In this document: piece by piece, positions 23,527 to 33,325 of the stretch
Layout: the number at the start of each line of letters is the position of its first letter
Position numbering within the stretch: the stretch's first letter is position 1
From: Chalciporus piperatus
Lineage: Eukaryota > Basidiomycota > Agaricomycetes > Boletales > Boletaceae
NCBI GenBank assembly: GCA_038093975.1
Contig: JBBPTG010000125.1
Coordinates: forward strand, 1-64,000
Length of the DNA stretch: 64,000 nucleotides
Reading direction: 5' to 3'
Position numbers and translations under genes: made by a program
The notes under the pieces: generated by a model
The model's input: the letters and a program-made list of their open reading frames with translations, nothing else
Databases searched by the model: none
Told to the model about the DNA's origin: nothing

Positions 23527-25418
23527 ATGCAGTCTTCACCCGAATTGCATCTTTCATCGGCTACAAGGCTCGCAGGAACGGTCCGAGTTGCAAGTTCAAG
23601 CCAGGTAAGGAGGATACTTGATCTTCTTTCTCGTGTCCATTATCGCGTTTCAACAGATCTGAACTCCCTTTTTCGACACACTTCGGGTCACTGGTTATGC
23701 AATGACAAAGAGCACAAGGAAGCGCGATCCGTAACTTTCAATGTGGGCGCGTTCTGCCAACTCGCAGCTGACGCCGCAGGTGCGAAAGCAGTCACGGACA
23801 TGGTCAAAATCAACGAATCCATGAGCCGCGTGTTCCTTGTCCGTTTTGATACCGGCCGCGAAGCCATTGCGCGCTTCCCCACTCAAATCGTAGGGCCTCC
23901 CCATTTTGTGACCGCCAGTGAAGTGGCGACGATGGACTTTCTGCGTCTCCAGCTGGGATTTCCCATTCCACCTGTCCTCGCGTGGAGCTCTCGTGCCGAA
24001 AGCACCGATGTCGGTGCAGAGTTTATTTTAATGGAGAAAGCCACGGGATGCCTCCTTTCGAATCATTGGAGCGAACTGTCCGCAAAGCAGCGCGCTATGT
24101 TCGCGATCCCTGTGGGCGAATTCAAGCGACAGTTGCTTCCGCTCAAGTTTACCCACTACGGTAGCTTGTACTACAAGAAAGATGTTCCCACTGCGCTGCG
24201 CGCCCCAACCTTGCTCGAAGGGATCTCTGCCGAGGACGAGCTCAACTCCATATTTTGTATCGGTCCCACAGTGCGCAGAGAATTTTGGGAGGGTGAGCGC
24301 ATAGACATGGATATAGATAGGGGCCCTTGTGAGTGCTGGCCTTTCAGACATTGTTAACGTCAGATGCTGACCTCCTTCATCAAGGGAAGACCGCAGGGGA
24401 CTATATGACAGCAGTGGCGCGTAGAGAGCAAGAGTGGATATCTCGCTTTGGCACATCACACATTTTCGACGATCCGTATCGCGTGCTTCCCGGTCAAGGC
24501 GATCGTGACGAGCACGTCTCGTGGTTATTCACGTACGCCAGACTTATACCCAGTCTTATTCCGCCTCTGGATGAGCAAACACGACCGGTGATGTGGCATC
24601 CCGATCTGGACACTTCCGACGTCTTCGTCAAGCCATCCGGGGATCAGGGCAAGATTTTTCCGGCGACCCCTCTCGAGATTTCATCAATCATCGATTGGCA
24701 GGGAACGTGGATTGGGCCAGCGTTCTTGCAGGTCCAGGTGCCCCCGCTATTTCACATGCATGGTGCTCCGCCCGGTCTGGCAATGCTGGCCCTTCCTGAA
24801 AACTTCGAGGAACTCGACGAGAGTGAAAAGGCAGACCTCAAAAAAACCCACCTGGATTGCTTACAACACAAGCTATTCGAGGCTTCTGCGTTTCCCCCGT
24901 CAATTTCCAAGATGATCGGTCAGCAGGAGCGATGGGCTCTTGAGGAGCTAGCGCAAGGGACATGGAGATATGGTTTGTTACCATTTCGGTGTGTGGCGCC
25001 TCGCATGAGATCCTTTCCGTGAATGCCTGATGTATGTGCCCACAGGATGGCGATGTCGCAAATATTGCAGAACTGGGAGGACATTATGCCGGGGGACACG
25101 TGCCCTGTCCAGTTCTCCGGGGAAGACCTGGAAGACCTGGAGGCCCGTTACGCTCTCTGGTTACGGAATCAGAAATTCGTGGCAGATTTGGACCACGAGT
25201 TCGGCTTGGGAGAATTCGGCTACGTAAGGGGTGACCGCGACCACTTTGAAAAGGTTCGATCGGCTTTGGAACGGAAGAAATCGGAGTACGTCCAAGAAGG
25301 ACGCGACGAAGAGGCGAAGAGAATAAGATCACTTTTGTGGCCGTACAGAGATACGTTACGGGACCGCGAGCTGATCCCTCGATTGACTTTACCCTCATTG
25401 CGTGATGGTACTGCTTGA
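23527..25418 (+). CDS. AIM9-like aminoglycoside phosphotransferase-family kinase
   Basis: Model: exons 23527-24328, 24385-24988, 25046-25418, giving 592 residues. The family (altered inheritance of mitochondria 9, APH kinase fold) is abundant in basidiomycetes and the yeast member is mitochondrial. The 'DLNSLFRHTSGHWL' start block, the 'RVFLVRFDTG' strand, the catalytic 'HPDLDTSDVFV' near residue 357 and the 'IIDWQGT' metal-binding segment near residue 386 place it there. In the catalytic loop HxDxxxxN the Asn is an Asp here, which may weaken metal or ATP handling. A possible intron at 23608-23659 would break the frame, so I kept the open frame; the N-terminal ~40 residues are therefore less certain. 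They could form a mitochondrial targeting sequence. Confidence 0.78.
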
Positions 25419-26344
25419 TTTGACCTGGATGCTTGTGATCGTGTCTCTTTGTGTGGGTTCGAGAGGTGGGTTCGAGAAAGTCGGGAACGAGTACATTACA
25501 TGATGATACCTAGGTTTCCAGTAGTTTCCATATATCAGTACATACCTAACATCTATCTTCACTCACTTGGTGCCGGCTTCGTCAACGACTTCCTGCGTTT
25601 TTGGATCCGACGTAAGGACGAGTGACAGGATATAACTTTTCGGTGAACCCGGATCTTCTCGATTTCTTGCCGTTGCTGGCCCGCACTTGATCGGAGACAA
25701 CACGATCGTGGTCGGTCATCGATCATGAACCAAATCCTGAAGAGGTTCCTTGAGCGGACAACTTCGTGCCTGGTAGCCGCTCCACTTTGCCTTCAAGCTG
25801 CCCTTCTTCTTTATCTTGGCCGCTATCCTCTTCCATGACGTCAACCCTGCTTTTTTTTTTTTTTTTTGAATCCATTATTGTCCGAACATGAATCCCAGTG
25901 AAAACTGACTATGATAAGGCGTGTTCGGATATGCCCGGACATGCTTCCTGTCACGCTACATATGCTATCACTCGTAGACAGAATTCACGAATAAAGTGAG
26001 GCAGGTTTTGTTATCTTAAAGGTGGACATAATTGGTGTTTGCACGGTTATTTAGAGCTGAACCATAGAGTAGTCATAGACTTAGACTTCATAACAATAGC
26101 CCTCCGGGCGCTCCTGGACCCCGCAGTCCTTTCCCACGATGTTGTGTGTGGTCTTGGTGCACCCTTGGCAGCACTTTTTTGAGGCTCCCACGGTCTTACA
26201 AGGGAAATTGGTCTGTGAGAACCCCACTCAGCTCTCCCCTATGGCCCTAAAATGGCATCCAGGTACCTGACAGACCTCTTGGGGACCTCTCGCGAGGCTT
26301 GCACGAGCCTCCACCAGCACAGCCACCCCGCTTTTTTTCGGTGA
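25419..26344. other. Intergenic region, no gene seen
   Basis: 925 bp with no supported ORF. A T-run of about 16 lies at 25852-25867. The right end borders the pogo-like element. Confidence 0.45.
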
Positions 26345-27078
26345 TACAGTCGACTCCCTCATAACCCATACCTGTCGGGATAGCCTCAAAGGTATGGGTT
26401 ACTAGGGAGTATGGGTTGTGCAAAAGACCCCTATCCACCGCTTCGAACTCGTAAAATTTTTCTCCCTTTCATATTAAGCTTTCATAGTATTGATATAGTA
26501 GGTTTATGAAGCTAAGTAAAATAATCAGTAAATTTGGTATCCTGCATCTCGACCGCCCAAGTCCGCTATCCAAATGACCCCAACACAAGGTAATAACCTC
26601 TAGCTTGTGGGCGAACAAGTCGTCAAATGCCCCGACATATTTCCACAAAATTATTGCTGCCCACTTCGCGATGTGTGGGCACTGGGATCCGGTGTGGACA
26701 CAGAGTCAATATCATCATCATCACCTCTATTCATCTCCCTCAACTTCTTTGCATCCATCACGGACTCGAAAATATCCTCGTCTGTTGCCCCAACCATGTT
26801 GTGTGTCTCGTCAGCTGGGTTCAGAAGTTCCGTGATGTTCATCGAAGCCAACGAGAAGAAAACATTTTCATACAAAATCACAATAATTTCCTATTTTGGA
26901 CAGCCTCGGCATTATCCACCCCTTACCATAACCCATACCTGCCCACAAAACCTATGGGGTATGGGATATGGGATATGATCCCAAAATCCCTGCAAACCAA
27001 CTTGGGAAATCCAAAAATGTATGGGTTACAAGGGAGTATGGGTTATACCTGGCATGGGTTATGAGGGAGTCGACTGTA
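26345..27078. mobile_element. Pogo/Tc1-like non-autonomous DNA transposon
   Basis: The ends are perfect 25-bp inverted repeats: 'tacagtcgactccctcataa' plus cccat at the left, and its complement finishing at 27078 at the right. If the outer TA is the target duplication, the element reads CAGTCGACTCCC...GGGAGTCGACTG, the form expected of pogo/Fot1-type elements. Subterminal repeats of 'ataacccatac' occur on both sides in both directions. The length of 734 bp is too short for a transposase gene, but a C-terminal transposase remnant is present on the minus strand, so this is an internally deleted derivative. Confidence 0.82.
26651..26881 (-). pseudogene. Remnant of pogo-type DDE transposase C terminus
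   Basis: A 76-residue frame with 'ITELLNPADE' and 'DEDIFESVMDAKKLRE', followed by an Asp-rich tail. Pogo/Tigger-type transposases often end with an acidic tail after a '.LL.P..E......DE.IF..V..A' helix, and the location inside pogo-like inverted repeats supports this reading. No catalytic DDE residues are present. Confidence 0.5.
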
Positions 27079-27227
27079 GCTAGGTCCGTGTTTCTTTTGT
27101 TTTGTTTCATTTTTTCATATGTGTTTTGCAACGCATCCGATGCTTACGTAATCGCTTCGACTGCTCGTTCTCGCGCGCCGCCGGGACCTCCAGAACGCGC
27201 ACGACATGTCCATTTTGGGACACATAG

Positions 27228-27702
27228 TGAAACAACTCAACTCAACTAAGAGCTAAGACTCACACTAGACAATAGCGAGCCGATGAACTTGGCTGAGGTT
27301 CGATGAGGAAACTCCAGGAGAACAAGACTGGGGAGTCCAGTGCTTGTCGACCCGGGTTTATATACTATTGTCAATGTTTGTACATGTTGTGGCTAAACCT
27401 TATCGTAGGTGACTGAGTATGACTCATACTGACTACTAGCCAATAGCGTAACTAGCTCTACTGCGGAATGAGTAAGCGTGAGTCATATGATGAGTAATGC
27501 TGACTGATGCTGACGAGTGAGCGGTGAGTCATCAGTAGTAAGCGAAGGTCTAGACCTAGCTTATGTAAGTAAGTCACGTGACACGATAAGATAAGATAAC
27601 AAAAGTGAAAGTGAAACGACTAAGTCCAAGAAACGAAGAGAAACCTAGTAAGCGTAATGGAATGTAGGGATGATTAGGATAAGGAATGAAGCGTTCGTAA
27701 CA
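27228..27702 (-). repeat. 3' LTR of family A chromovirus
   Basis: 475 bp, TGTTACGAACG...GAGTTGTTTCA on the minus strand. It contains a TATA box (agtatataaaccc on the minus strand, near 27355-27367) and three TGA(C/G)TCA motifs at 27420-27426, 27479-27485 and 27525-27531. Nearly identical copies lie at 34685-35161, 39871-40346 and 41981-42456. Confidence 0.9.
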
Positions 27703-27715
27703 CTACCCCCTCTCT
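27703..27715 (-). other. Polypurine tract
   Basis: AGAGAGGGGGTAG on the minus strand, directly upstream of the 3' LTR, the expected primer for plus-strand DNA synthesis. The same sequence precedes the LTR at 41981 and follows that at 40346 in mirror orientation. Confidence 0.85.
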
Positions 27716-27736
27716 ATGGATCGTATTCCTAGACGA

Positions 27737-28303
27737 TCAGATTTCGATGAGTGGCCCTTGATTCATCCACGGTACTCCATCTGCTGGCGGAGCAGCAGCG
27801 ACCTGAAGGTTGTTGTTCGTCCAGGTTACTGGTGGCTCGAATGGGTTACCATCGTTTTCATCGACAGGAATAGGGTGGGGAGCACCTACGAGTGCAGGGT
27901 CGGGAATAGGAGGTTGAGCGAGGTCAGGCCAATTTGTGGGCCATTCCTGTTGATCAGGGTTCTCTTGCTGTACCTCTATCACGTTGTCCCACTTGCTCAT
28001 ATCCGGGTGCCACACGACCAGCTTCATCCACTTTGTCGTCCAATCCCAGTTAATCTCGATAGACGTGGACCGTCTGGTCACGATCATCCGTGCGAACATC
28101 AAGTATTGAATGGCGATGGTGATGACGACGATGGTGATGAAGGTGAGGAGGGAGGGGATGAGTATGCGGAGAATCCAACCGTTGCAGATGATGAAGAGTA
28201 TAAAGAGGAGGGAGAGGACGAAGTTGCCTCGATCCCGAGTAAAGTTTCGAACGAAGATATCGCGGAGGACGTTCTCCCAAGCGTAGACATCGTTGAGATC
28301 CAT
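27737..28303 (-). CDS. Post-pol ORF: two-helix membrane protein of chromovirus A
   Basis: A 188-residue ORF 63 nt downstream of the pol stop and just before the polypurine tract, the position of env in errantiviruses and retroviruses. A short N-terminal part is followed by two strongly hydrophobic helices at about residues 29-45 ('FVLSLLFILFIICNGWIL') and 47-69 ('ILIPSLLTFITIVVITIAIQ'). After that comes a soluble C-terminal half rich in Trp and Pro, with 'WPTNWPDL' and 'PHPIPVDENDG'. There is no signal peptide, furin-like site or heptad repeat, so it is not recognisable as a fusion protein. The second copy at 41380-41946 is about 90% identical with mostly conservative changes, which argues that the protein was under selection. 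Possible roles are membrane targeting of particles or host-gene capture. Confidence 0.75.
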   Translation of the reverse strand: MDLNDVYAWENVLRDIFVRNFTRDRGNFVLSLLFILFIICNGWILRILIPSLLTFITIVVITIAIQYLMFARMIVTRRSTSIEINWDWTTKWMKLVVWHPDMSKWDNVIEVQQENPDQQEWPTNWPDLAQPPIPDPALVGAPHPIPVDENDGNPFEPPVTWTNNNLQVAAAPPADGVPWMNQGPLIEI

Positions 28304-28366
28304 TGGTGATGATGATGGTTTGTGGAAGGGAGACCGTGAGAGTGAAGACCGTCAAACATCAGTCTT

Positions 28367-31300
28367 TTATATCTTTTCGGTATCCGGTACGATATTCAAC
28401 CAATTGATTTGTCCATCGTCCACCTGACTCGTTAGATTGTCATACGGCTGGAACAGTGACTCGAATAGACTCCGTGACATGCGAAGGAATCGTGGAGCGG
28501 ACGGATGTATCTTGTTGAATTCCCTTATTGCATCCTGTGCATTTTTGAGATTCGATCTTGGTTCCCATGTCCAATCAGATTCCGCATAACCTTTCCAGTG
28601 CACGAGGTACTTCAGGGTTTTTCCCTGTAAACGAGAATCAACGATGTGGTCCACCTCATATTCATCATCTCTGTCTTCTGTCACAATCACAGGCCCAGGC
28701 TTGTCAACGGTTTGCTTCCGTAACCTGTCCTTATATGGTTTGACACGTGAAACATTAACGACGGGGTGAATTTTCATGGTACGCGGAAGCTTCAAACGTA
28801 GTGCGTTCCGTCCAATCAGGGTTGTGATTTCGTAAGGACCCAACCATCGTGGGGAAAGTTTCTTAGATCTCTGCGCCAGGCGGAGATTAGCTGTAGACAA
28901 CCAAACTTTCTGACCAATCTCGTAAGATGGTGAGTCAGAGCGGTGTTTATCAGCTTGTTCTTTCATACGCTTCTGAGCTTCTATTATGTTATCCTTGGTT
29001 TCTTTCAACGTGTTGGCAAGCGTGTCAACAAAGTCTGTTGCAGCGGGTGCTTTAGATGTGTAATTTTCTATTCCCATCCTTGGAGAATATGTGTGCGTGA
29101 CGTTGAAAGGTGCCTTGGATGTAGAAGCTTGCTTTTTCGAGTTGTATGAGAATTGTGCAATTGGCAACCAATCAGTCCATTCTTCTTGTTTTTCTGATGT
29201 GAATAGGCGGAGATACTGTTGTAGATCTCGATTCATACGTTCAGTCTGTCCATCAGTCTGAGGATGAAAGGCGGTGGAGAGTTTGGGCGTAATGCCAAGA
29301 CGTTTGCATATGTCTTTCATCACTTGAGATGCGAATTGCGGACCTCGGTCCGATATGATGGTCTTAGGAAGTCCATGATGTTTCCATACATGGGTTAGGT
29401 AAAGACGGGCAGTGTCGAGAGCGGTAACCGTCTTGTTGCAGGGAATGAATTCGACTTCTTTGGAGAATCTGTCAACTACGACAAGAATAGAATCGAATCC
29501 ATTCGAGAGTGGCAGATCGGTAGTGAAATCTGCAGAGATATGTTCCCAGGGAAGATCCGGGACTTCAAGGGGGCGGAGCTTTCCAGAAGGAGCATAGTTT
29601 ATCCCTTTGAAACGTGCACATCTGTCACAGCGTGAGACGTAGTCTTTTACGAGCGTAGCCATTCCTGGCCAGGCGTAGCTGCGCTGTAGCAATTCAATTG
29701 TCTTTTCATATCCGGGATGTCCCGCAACGGGCGTATCGTGATGAAGTCGAATAATTTCCATGCGGAGATCTTCTTCTTCAGGAACGTATAACCTTCCGTT
29801 CTTGTCGATCAGAATCCCATCAGACTCTTCACAAATGCCGTGTTCTTTACAGAGTTTCATGACTTCTGTCTCACGTATTTTGAAGGTTGCTTTTCTGATT
29901 TTGTTCTTGATCAGATCAGAATCGGTTGAGAGTTGAACAGTTGACGTGGCAGCTATTCTGTCCGGAGGTATTACAAGGACAGCTTTGTTATCTGCCTCGA
30001 TACCGATTGCGTGATCTTCTCTTCTTGATAAGGCGTCGGCTTTTCTCATTTGGGAACCTGCCTTGTGTAACCATTTGAAATTGAATCGGCTAAGATATTG
30101 AGACCAGCGTGCTTGGCGTCGATTTAGATCTTGCCGAGTCATGAAGAATTGAAGATTCGCGTGATCGTTCCAGATTTCAAATTCGTGCTTAGAACCTTCC
30201 AGATAGTGTCTCCATTGTTCTAGACTTCTGATAACGCTTAGCATCTCTTTATCCGCAATGGGGTAGTTGCGTTCTTCCGGTGACATGGAATGGGAAGAGA
30301 ATGCGACGGGGTGCCATTTGTCTCCTTGTTCTATAGATAGAACAGCACCCGTGGCATAATTGGATGCATCCGATTCTAGACGGAAGCGTTTGTCATTGTC
30401 TGGGAAAGCGAGTATGGGAGCAGTGATGAACTTCTGTTTCAACGTGTTGAAAGCGTTCTTCTGCGCATCTTCCCATGCGAATTTCGTATCCTTCTTGGTA
30501 AGGTCATTCAAGGGTCTAGCCACTTGGGCGTAATCCTGGATGAAGCGGCGATAGAAGTTTGCTAACCCAAGGAAGCTTCTGACACCTCTGACGTTTGTCG
30601 GAGTTGGCCATTCGGTGATTGCCTTGACCTTATCGTCATCCATCCTGATTCCCTCGGGAGTAATTGTCATTCCCAAGAATTCTACTTCTTTGGTATGGAA
30701 GACACATTTCTCTGGTTTGACGAAGAGGTCATTCTCTTCTAGGCGACGAAGAACTTCTCTCACTATTTTGGCATGGACAGCAGGATCGTCGGACTTGGTA
30801 AAGATCATGATGTCATCAATGTAGACAACAACGGCGTCTTCCATATCCGAGAAGATGTCGTTCATCATGGTTTGAAATGTCGCAGGAGAATTGCATAATC
30901 CGAAGTACATGACCAATGGTTCGAAGGCGCCACGGAAGCACACGAATGCGGCTTTAGATTCATCGCCTTCTTTGATGCGGATGTTGTTGTATCCCCAGCG
31001 CAAGTCCATTTTGGTAAACAGTTTTGCGCCTTTCAGTTTATCAACCAATTGGGAAATGAGGGGTAGCGGGTAGTTGTTTTTCACTGTGTGTTCATTCAGA
31101 TAACGGTAATCTTGAACCATGCGTTTCTTGCCATCTTTCTTAGGAACGAAGAACACGGGAGAAGTCTGCTCAGATTTGGAAGGACGAATGTATCCTTTCT
31201 TGAGCTGATCATCAATGAATGCGCTGACTTCTTCTTGTTCCGTGACAGAGAGTGGGATAAGACGACCCTTTTTCGGCTTGTAGGTGTCTTTCAAGTCAAT

Positions 31301-32050
31301 TGCATGATCCCACGGCTTACGGGTTGGCATGCGTTCAGATTCCTTTTTCTTGAACAGGTGAATATACTTGTGATATTCTTTTGGAACAAGTTCTTCCGGA
31401 GTCTTTTCCATTTTTGGTTCAGGTACCTCTCTTTTTGCGGCGTTGATGTGACGAAGAGAATTTCGTTCTTCATCATCAAGTTGGCGTGCGAACGGTGGTT
31501 TATCTCGTAAAACGGAACAAGACCAAGGACAACGTGTCATGTGGACCGTTCCTTTGTTCCAATCTATCTCCGGATTGTGTTGCTTCAGCCATGCGTATCC
31601 TAGTATCATCTGATTCTTTCCGAGATCAGTGACTTCTGCAATGGCCTTCTCACGATGTCCGTTGAAATGGATAATGATTTCCGCACAGTGTGTTATCTGT
31701 CCAGCGGAGTTATGTGTTCCGTCCACGTTGTATACCGTAAGTGGATGTCTGAGTTGCACGAGGGGTAATTTGATTTTATCAGCCCATCTCCGATCAACGA
31801 AGATAGCATTAGCTCCTGAATCAAGAAGTGCTTCTGCTCGTGTGAAAGGAGATGGGAGGCGTTGCGAAGCAATGGAAGTAGATAGCTTTAGTTCTCGATC
31901 CGTCGTGCGAATGAAACGTGGTCCTGGGTTTTCGGAAAGATATCGGATTATGGAAACGGAATTAAGCACCTGACTAGAGTCCAGGCCAAGCTCATGATCA
32001 ACATGAGACCCCGTTTGACTGTGTGAATAGTTTACAGATTTTCCTAACAA
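28367..32050 (-). CDS. pol: Pol polyprotein with chromodomain
   Basis: About 1,227 residues open. Domains in order: aspartic protease (DSGA at about residue 77), reverse transcriptase ('VVVYIDDIMIF' with YIDD near residue 408), RNase H ('RLESDASNYATGAV' near 558), integrase zinc domain ('LHHDTPVAGHPG' near 772, then C-X2-C), integrase core with D ('ISADFTTD', ~840), D ('ISDRGPQF', ~900) and E ('QTDGQTERMN', ~937), and a chromodomain ('YLVHWKGYAESDWTWEP', about 1130-1180). The chromodomain assigns it to chromoviruses, which target heterochromatin. The frame is -1 relative to gag and has no early ATG, so it is probably reached by frameshift or re-initiation. All catalytic motifs look intact. 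Confidence 0.93.
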   Translation of the reverse strand: MLGKSVNYSHSQTGSHVDHELGLDSSQVLNSVSIIRYLSENPGPRFIRTTDRELKLSTSIASQRLPSPFTRAEALLDSGANAIFVDRRWADKIKLPLVQLRHPLTVYNVDGTHNSAGQITHCAEIIIHFNGHREKAIAEVTDLGKNQMILGYAWLKQHNPEIDWNKGTVHMTRCPWSCSVLRDKPPFARQLDDEERNSLRHINAAKREVPEPKMEKTPEELVPKEYHKYIHLFKKKESERMPTRKPWDHAIDLKDTYKPKKGRLIPLSVTEQEEVSAFIDDQLKKGYIRPSKSEQTSPVFFVPKKDGKKRMVQDYRYLNEHTVKNNYPLPLISQLVDKLKGAKLFTKMDLRWGYNNIRIKEGDESKAAFVCFRGAFEPLVMYFGLCNSPATFQTMMNDIFSDMEDAVVVYIDDIMIFTKSDDPAVHAKIVREVLRRLEENDLFVKPEKCVFHTKEVEFLGMTITPEGIRMDDDKVKAITEWPTPTNVRGVRSFLGLANFYRRFIQDYAQVARPLNDLTKKDTKFAWEDAQKNAFNTLKQKFITAPILAFPDNDKRFRLESDASNYATGAVLSIEQGDKWHPVAFSSHSMSPEERNYPIADKEMLSVIRSLEQWRHYLEGSKHEFEIWNDHANLQFFMTRQDLNRRQARWSQYLSRFNFKWLHKAGSQMRKADALSRREDHAIGIEADNKAVLVIPPDRIAATSTVQLSTDSDLIKNKIRKATFKIRETEVMKLCKEHGICEESDGILIDKNGRLYVPEEEDLRMEIIRLHHDTPVAGHPGYEKTIELLQRSYAWPGMATLVKDYVSRCDRCARFKGINYAPSGKLRPLEVPDLPWEHISADFTTDLPLSNGFDSILVVVDRFSKEVEFIPCNKTVTALDTARLYLTHVWKHHGLPKTIISDRGPQFASQVMKDICKRLGITPKLSTAFHPQTDGQTERMNRDLQQYLRLFTSEKQEEWTDWLPIAQFSYNSKKQASTSKAPFNVTHTYSPRMGIENYTSKAPAATDFVDTLANTLKETKDNIIEAQKRMKEQADKHRSDSPSYEIGQKVWLSTANLRLAQRSKKLSPRWLGPYEITTLIGRNALRLKLPRTMKIHPVVNVSRVKPYKDRLRKQTVDKPGPVIVTEDRDDEYEVDHIVDSRLQGKTLKYLVHWKGYAESDWTWEPRSNLKNAQDAIREFNKIHPSAPRFLRMSRSLFESLFQPYDNLTSQVDDGQINWLNIVPDTEKI

Positions 32051-32079
32051 GTTAGTTGCGGTCCGTTTGCCCAGATCAT

Positions 32080-33282
32080 TCAGGCCGCTTTGCCTTTTCC
32101 CTTCATTTCGATATCTTTCATATCGTAGAAGTAAGCCTTCATTTCGTCGAATGAACGGCCTTCAAGAGCACTAGATTCGGTAGACAGTTCTCTCACCTGT
32201 CTCTTCTGAAGTTTGCAGGCACGTTTGTGTTCGCCTCGTGACCAACCACAGCCCTTGCATTTGGTACTAGGTACCGGACATTGCTGTTTCGGATGTCCCG
32301 GTTTCCCACAGTTCCAACAATTTCCTTGTTTCTTCTCTTTGGAATTGCTTATGGTCGCCTTTACAACAGATGGTGCTTCTTCTTCTTCTTCCACAATTTC
32401 TCCTTCTTCGATTTCGGTAGAACCTATATCCATTGGGGCGCCACGGCCTGGTTGTGTGCCCGTGTTGGTATATTTATATTGCGGGGTATCACCTGCGGTT
32501 CCTGTCTTAATCATGGAGATAAGCTGTTTCCTTCCTGCAAGGAGGCGTAGTTCTTCGACGTATGTGTCATATTTGTCGAACCGTCCTTTGTCCATAAAGA
32601 TCCGATGTGTGATCTCTGGATCTGCATTTAGCTCTAGAAGTTCGATGTGTCGCGCGTCACTCCAATCATCCATAAGGCGGTGAGTCTGGAACGTGGTAAG
32701 GAATTTCTCCATAGACATCTTGCCCTGTTTCAGATTCTTGATCTGATTGCGGTGATATTCCACTTCGTTACCTGAGCGGAATTGATCGGTGATTCGTTTA
32801 TGGAACTCGGCGGAAGTATACGTGGTTCCATTTTCCAAGATGTCATGTGTCATGGCTCGTGAGAAAGTGGCGGCGTCTCCTCCTGTCATTCGACTAAGGA
32901 TAGCTCTGATCGCCGTCATTCCGGTTAACACGGTATTGTTTTCATCTATCCATGCACGGACTCTTGTCCACCATTCTTCGAATTTCCTACCTCTAGATCC
33001 GTCATAATCTCCTGGGTCTTTGACGATTTTGGATAGCTTAGGTCCGCTAGGTCCGATCGTAGGAGCTGGTATTGCTCCAGGCACTTGAATGGCTTGTACT
33101 TGCGCTTCAAGCTGTAAGATATTATTGTTTAGATTTTGATTTACCCTTTGAGCGTTGGTAAGCTGATCCGTCATTGTTTCTAACGTGAGTCTCAACTGCG
33201 TTCCAAGATCCCGTATGGACGCGTCACGATGTCCGAGAATGCCTGTTAAGGCAGCTGCTAAGTCTGGGGCGAGAACCGACAT
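32080..33282 (-). CDS. gag: Gag protein of chromovirus A
   Basis: 400 residues: N-terminal coiled-coil-like segment, capsid domain ('FEEWWTRVRAW', 'FLTTFQTHRLMDDW'), acidic linker, then a canonical zinc knuckle 'CWNCGKPGHPKQQC' (CX2CX4HX4C) near residue 325. A second Cys/His cluster 'CKGCGWSRGEHKRAC' follows. It forms the particle shell and binds RNA. The stop overlaps the pol frame by a few codons. Confidence 0.92.
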   Translation of the reverse strand: MSVLAPDLAAALTGILGHRDASIRDLGTQLRLTLETMTDQLTNAQRVNQNLNNNILQLEAQVQAIQVPGAIPAPTIGPSGPKLSKIVKDPGDYDGSRGRKFEEWWTRVRAWIDENNTVLTGMTAIRAILSRMTGGDAATFSRAMTHDILENGTTYTSAEFHKRITDQFRSGNEVEYHRNQIKNLKQGKMSMEKFLTTFQTHRLMDDWSDARHIELLELNADPEITHRIFMDKGRFDKYDTYVEELRLLAGRKQLISMIKTGTAGDTPQYKYTNTGTQPGRGAPMDIGSTEIEEGEIVEEEEEAPSVVKATISNSKEKKQGNCWNCGKPGHPKQQCPVPSTKCKGCGWSRGEHKRACKLQKRQVRELSTESSALEGRSFDEMKAYFYDMKDIEMKGKGKAA

Positions 33283-33325
33283 TCTTGATGCACTAGAATG
33301 GAAGGAGTAAAACTAGATTTTTATT

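Noticed and set aside
23608..23659. Possible 52-nt intron in AIM9-like exon 1
   Set aside because: Splicing it shifts the frame into a stop, while the unspliced frame is open and leads into the conserved block.
27716..28309. 197-codon plus-strand ORF opposite the post-pol membrane ORF
   Set aside because: It mirrors the minus-strand ORF; the minus strand has the element orientation, the hydrophobic helices and the conservative substitutions between copies.
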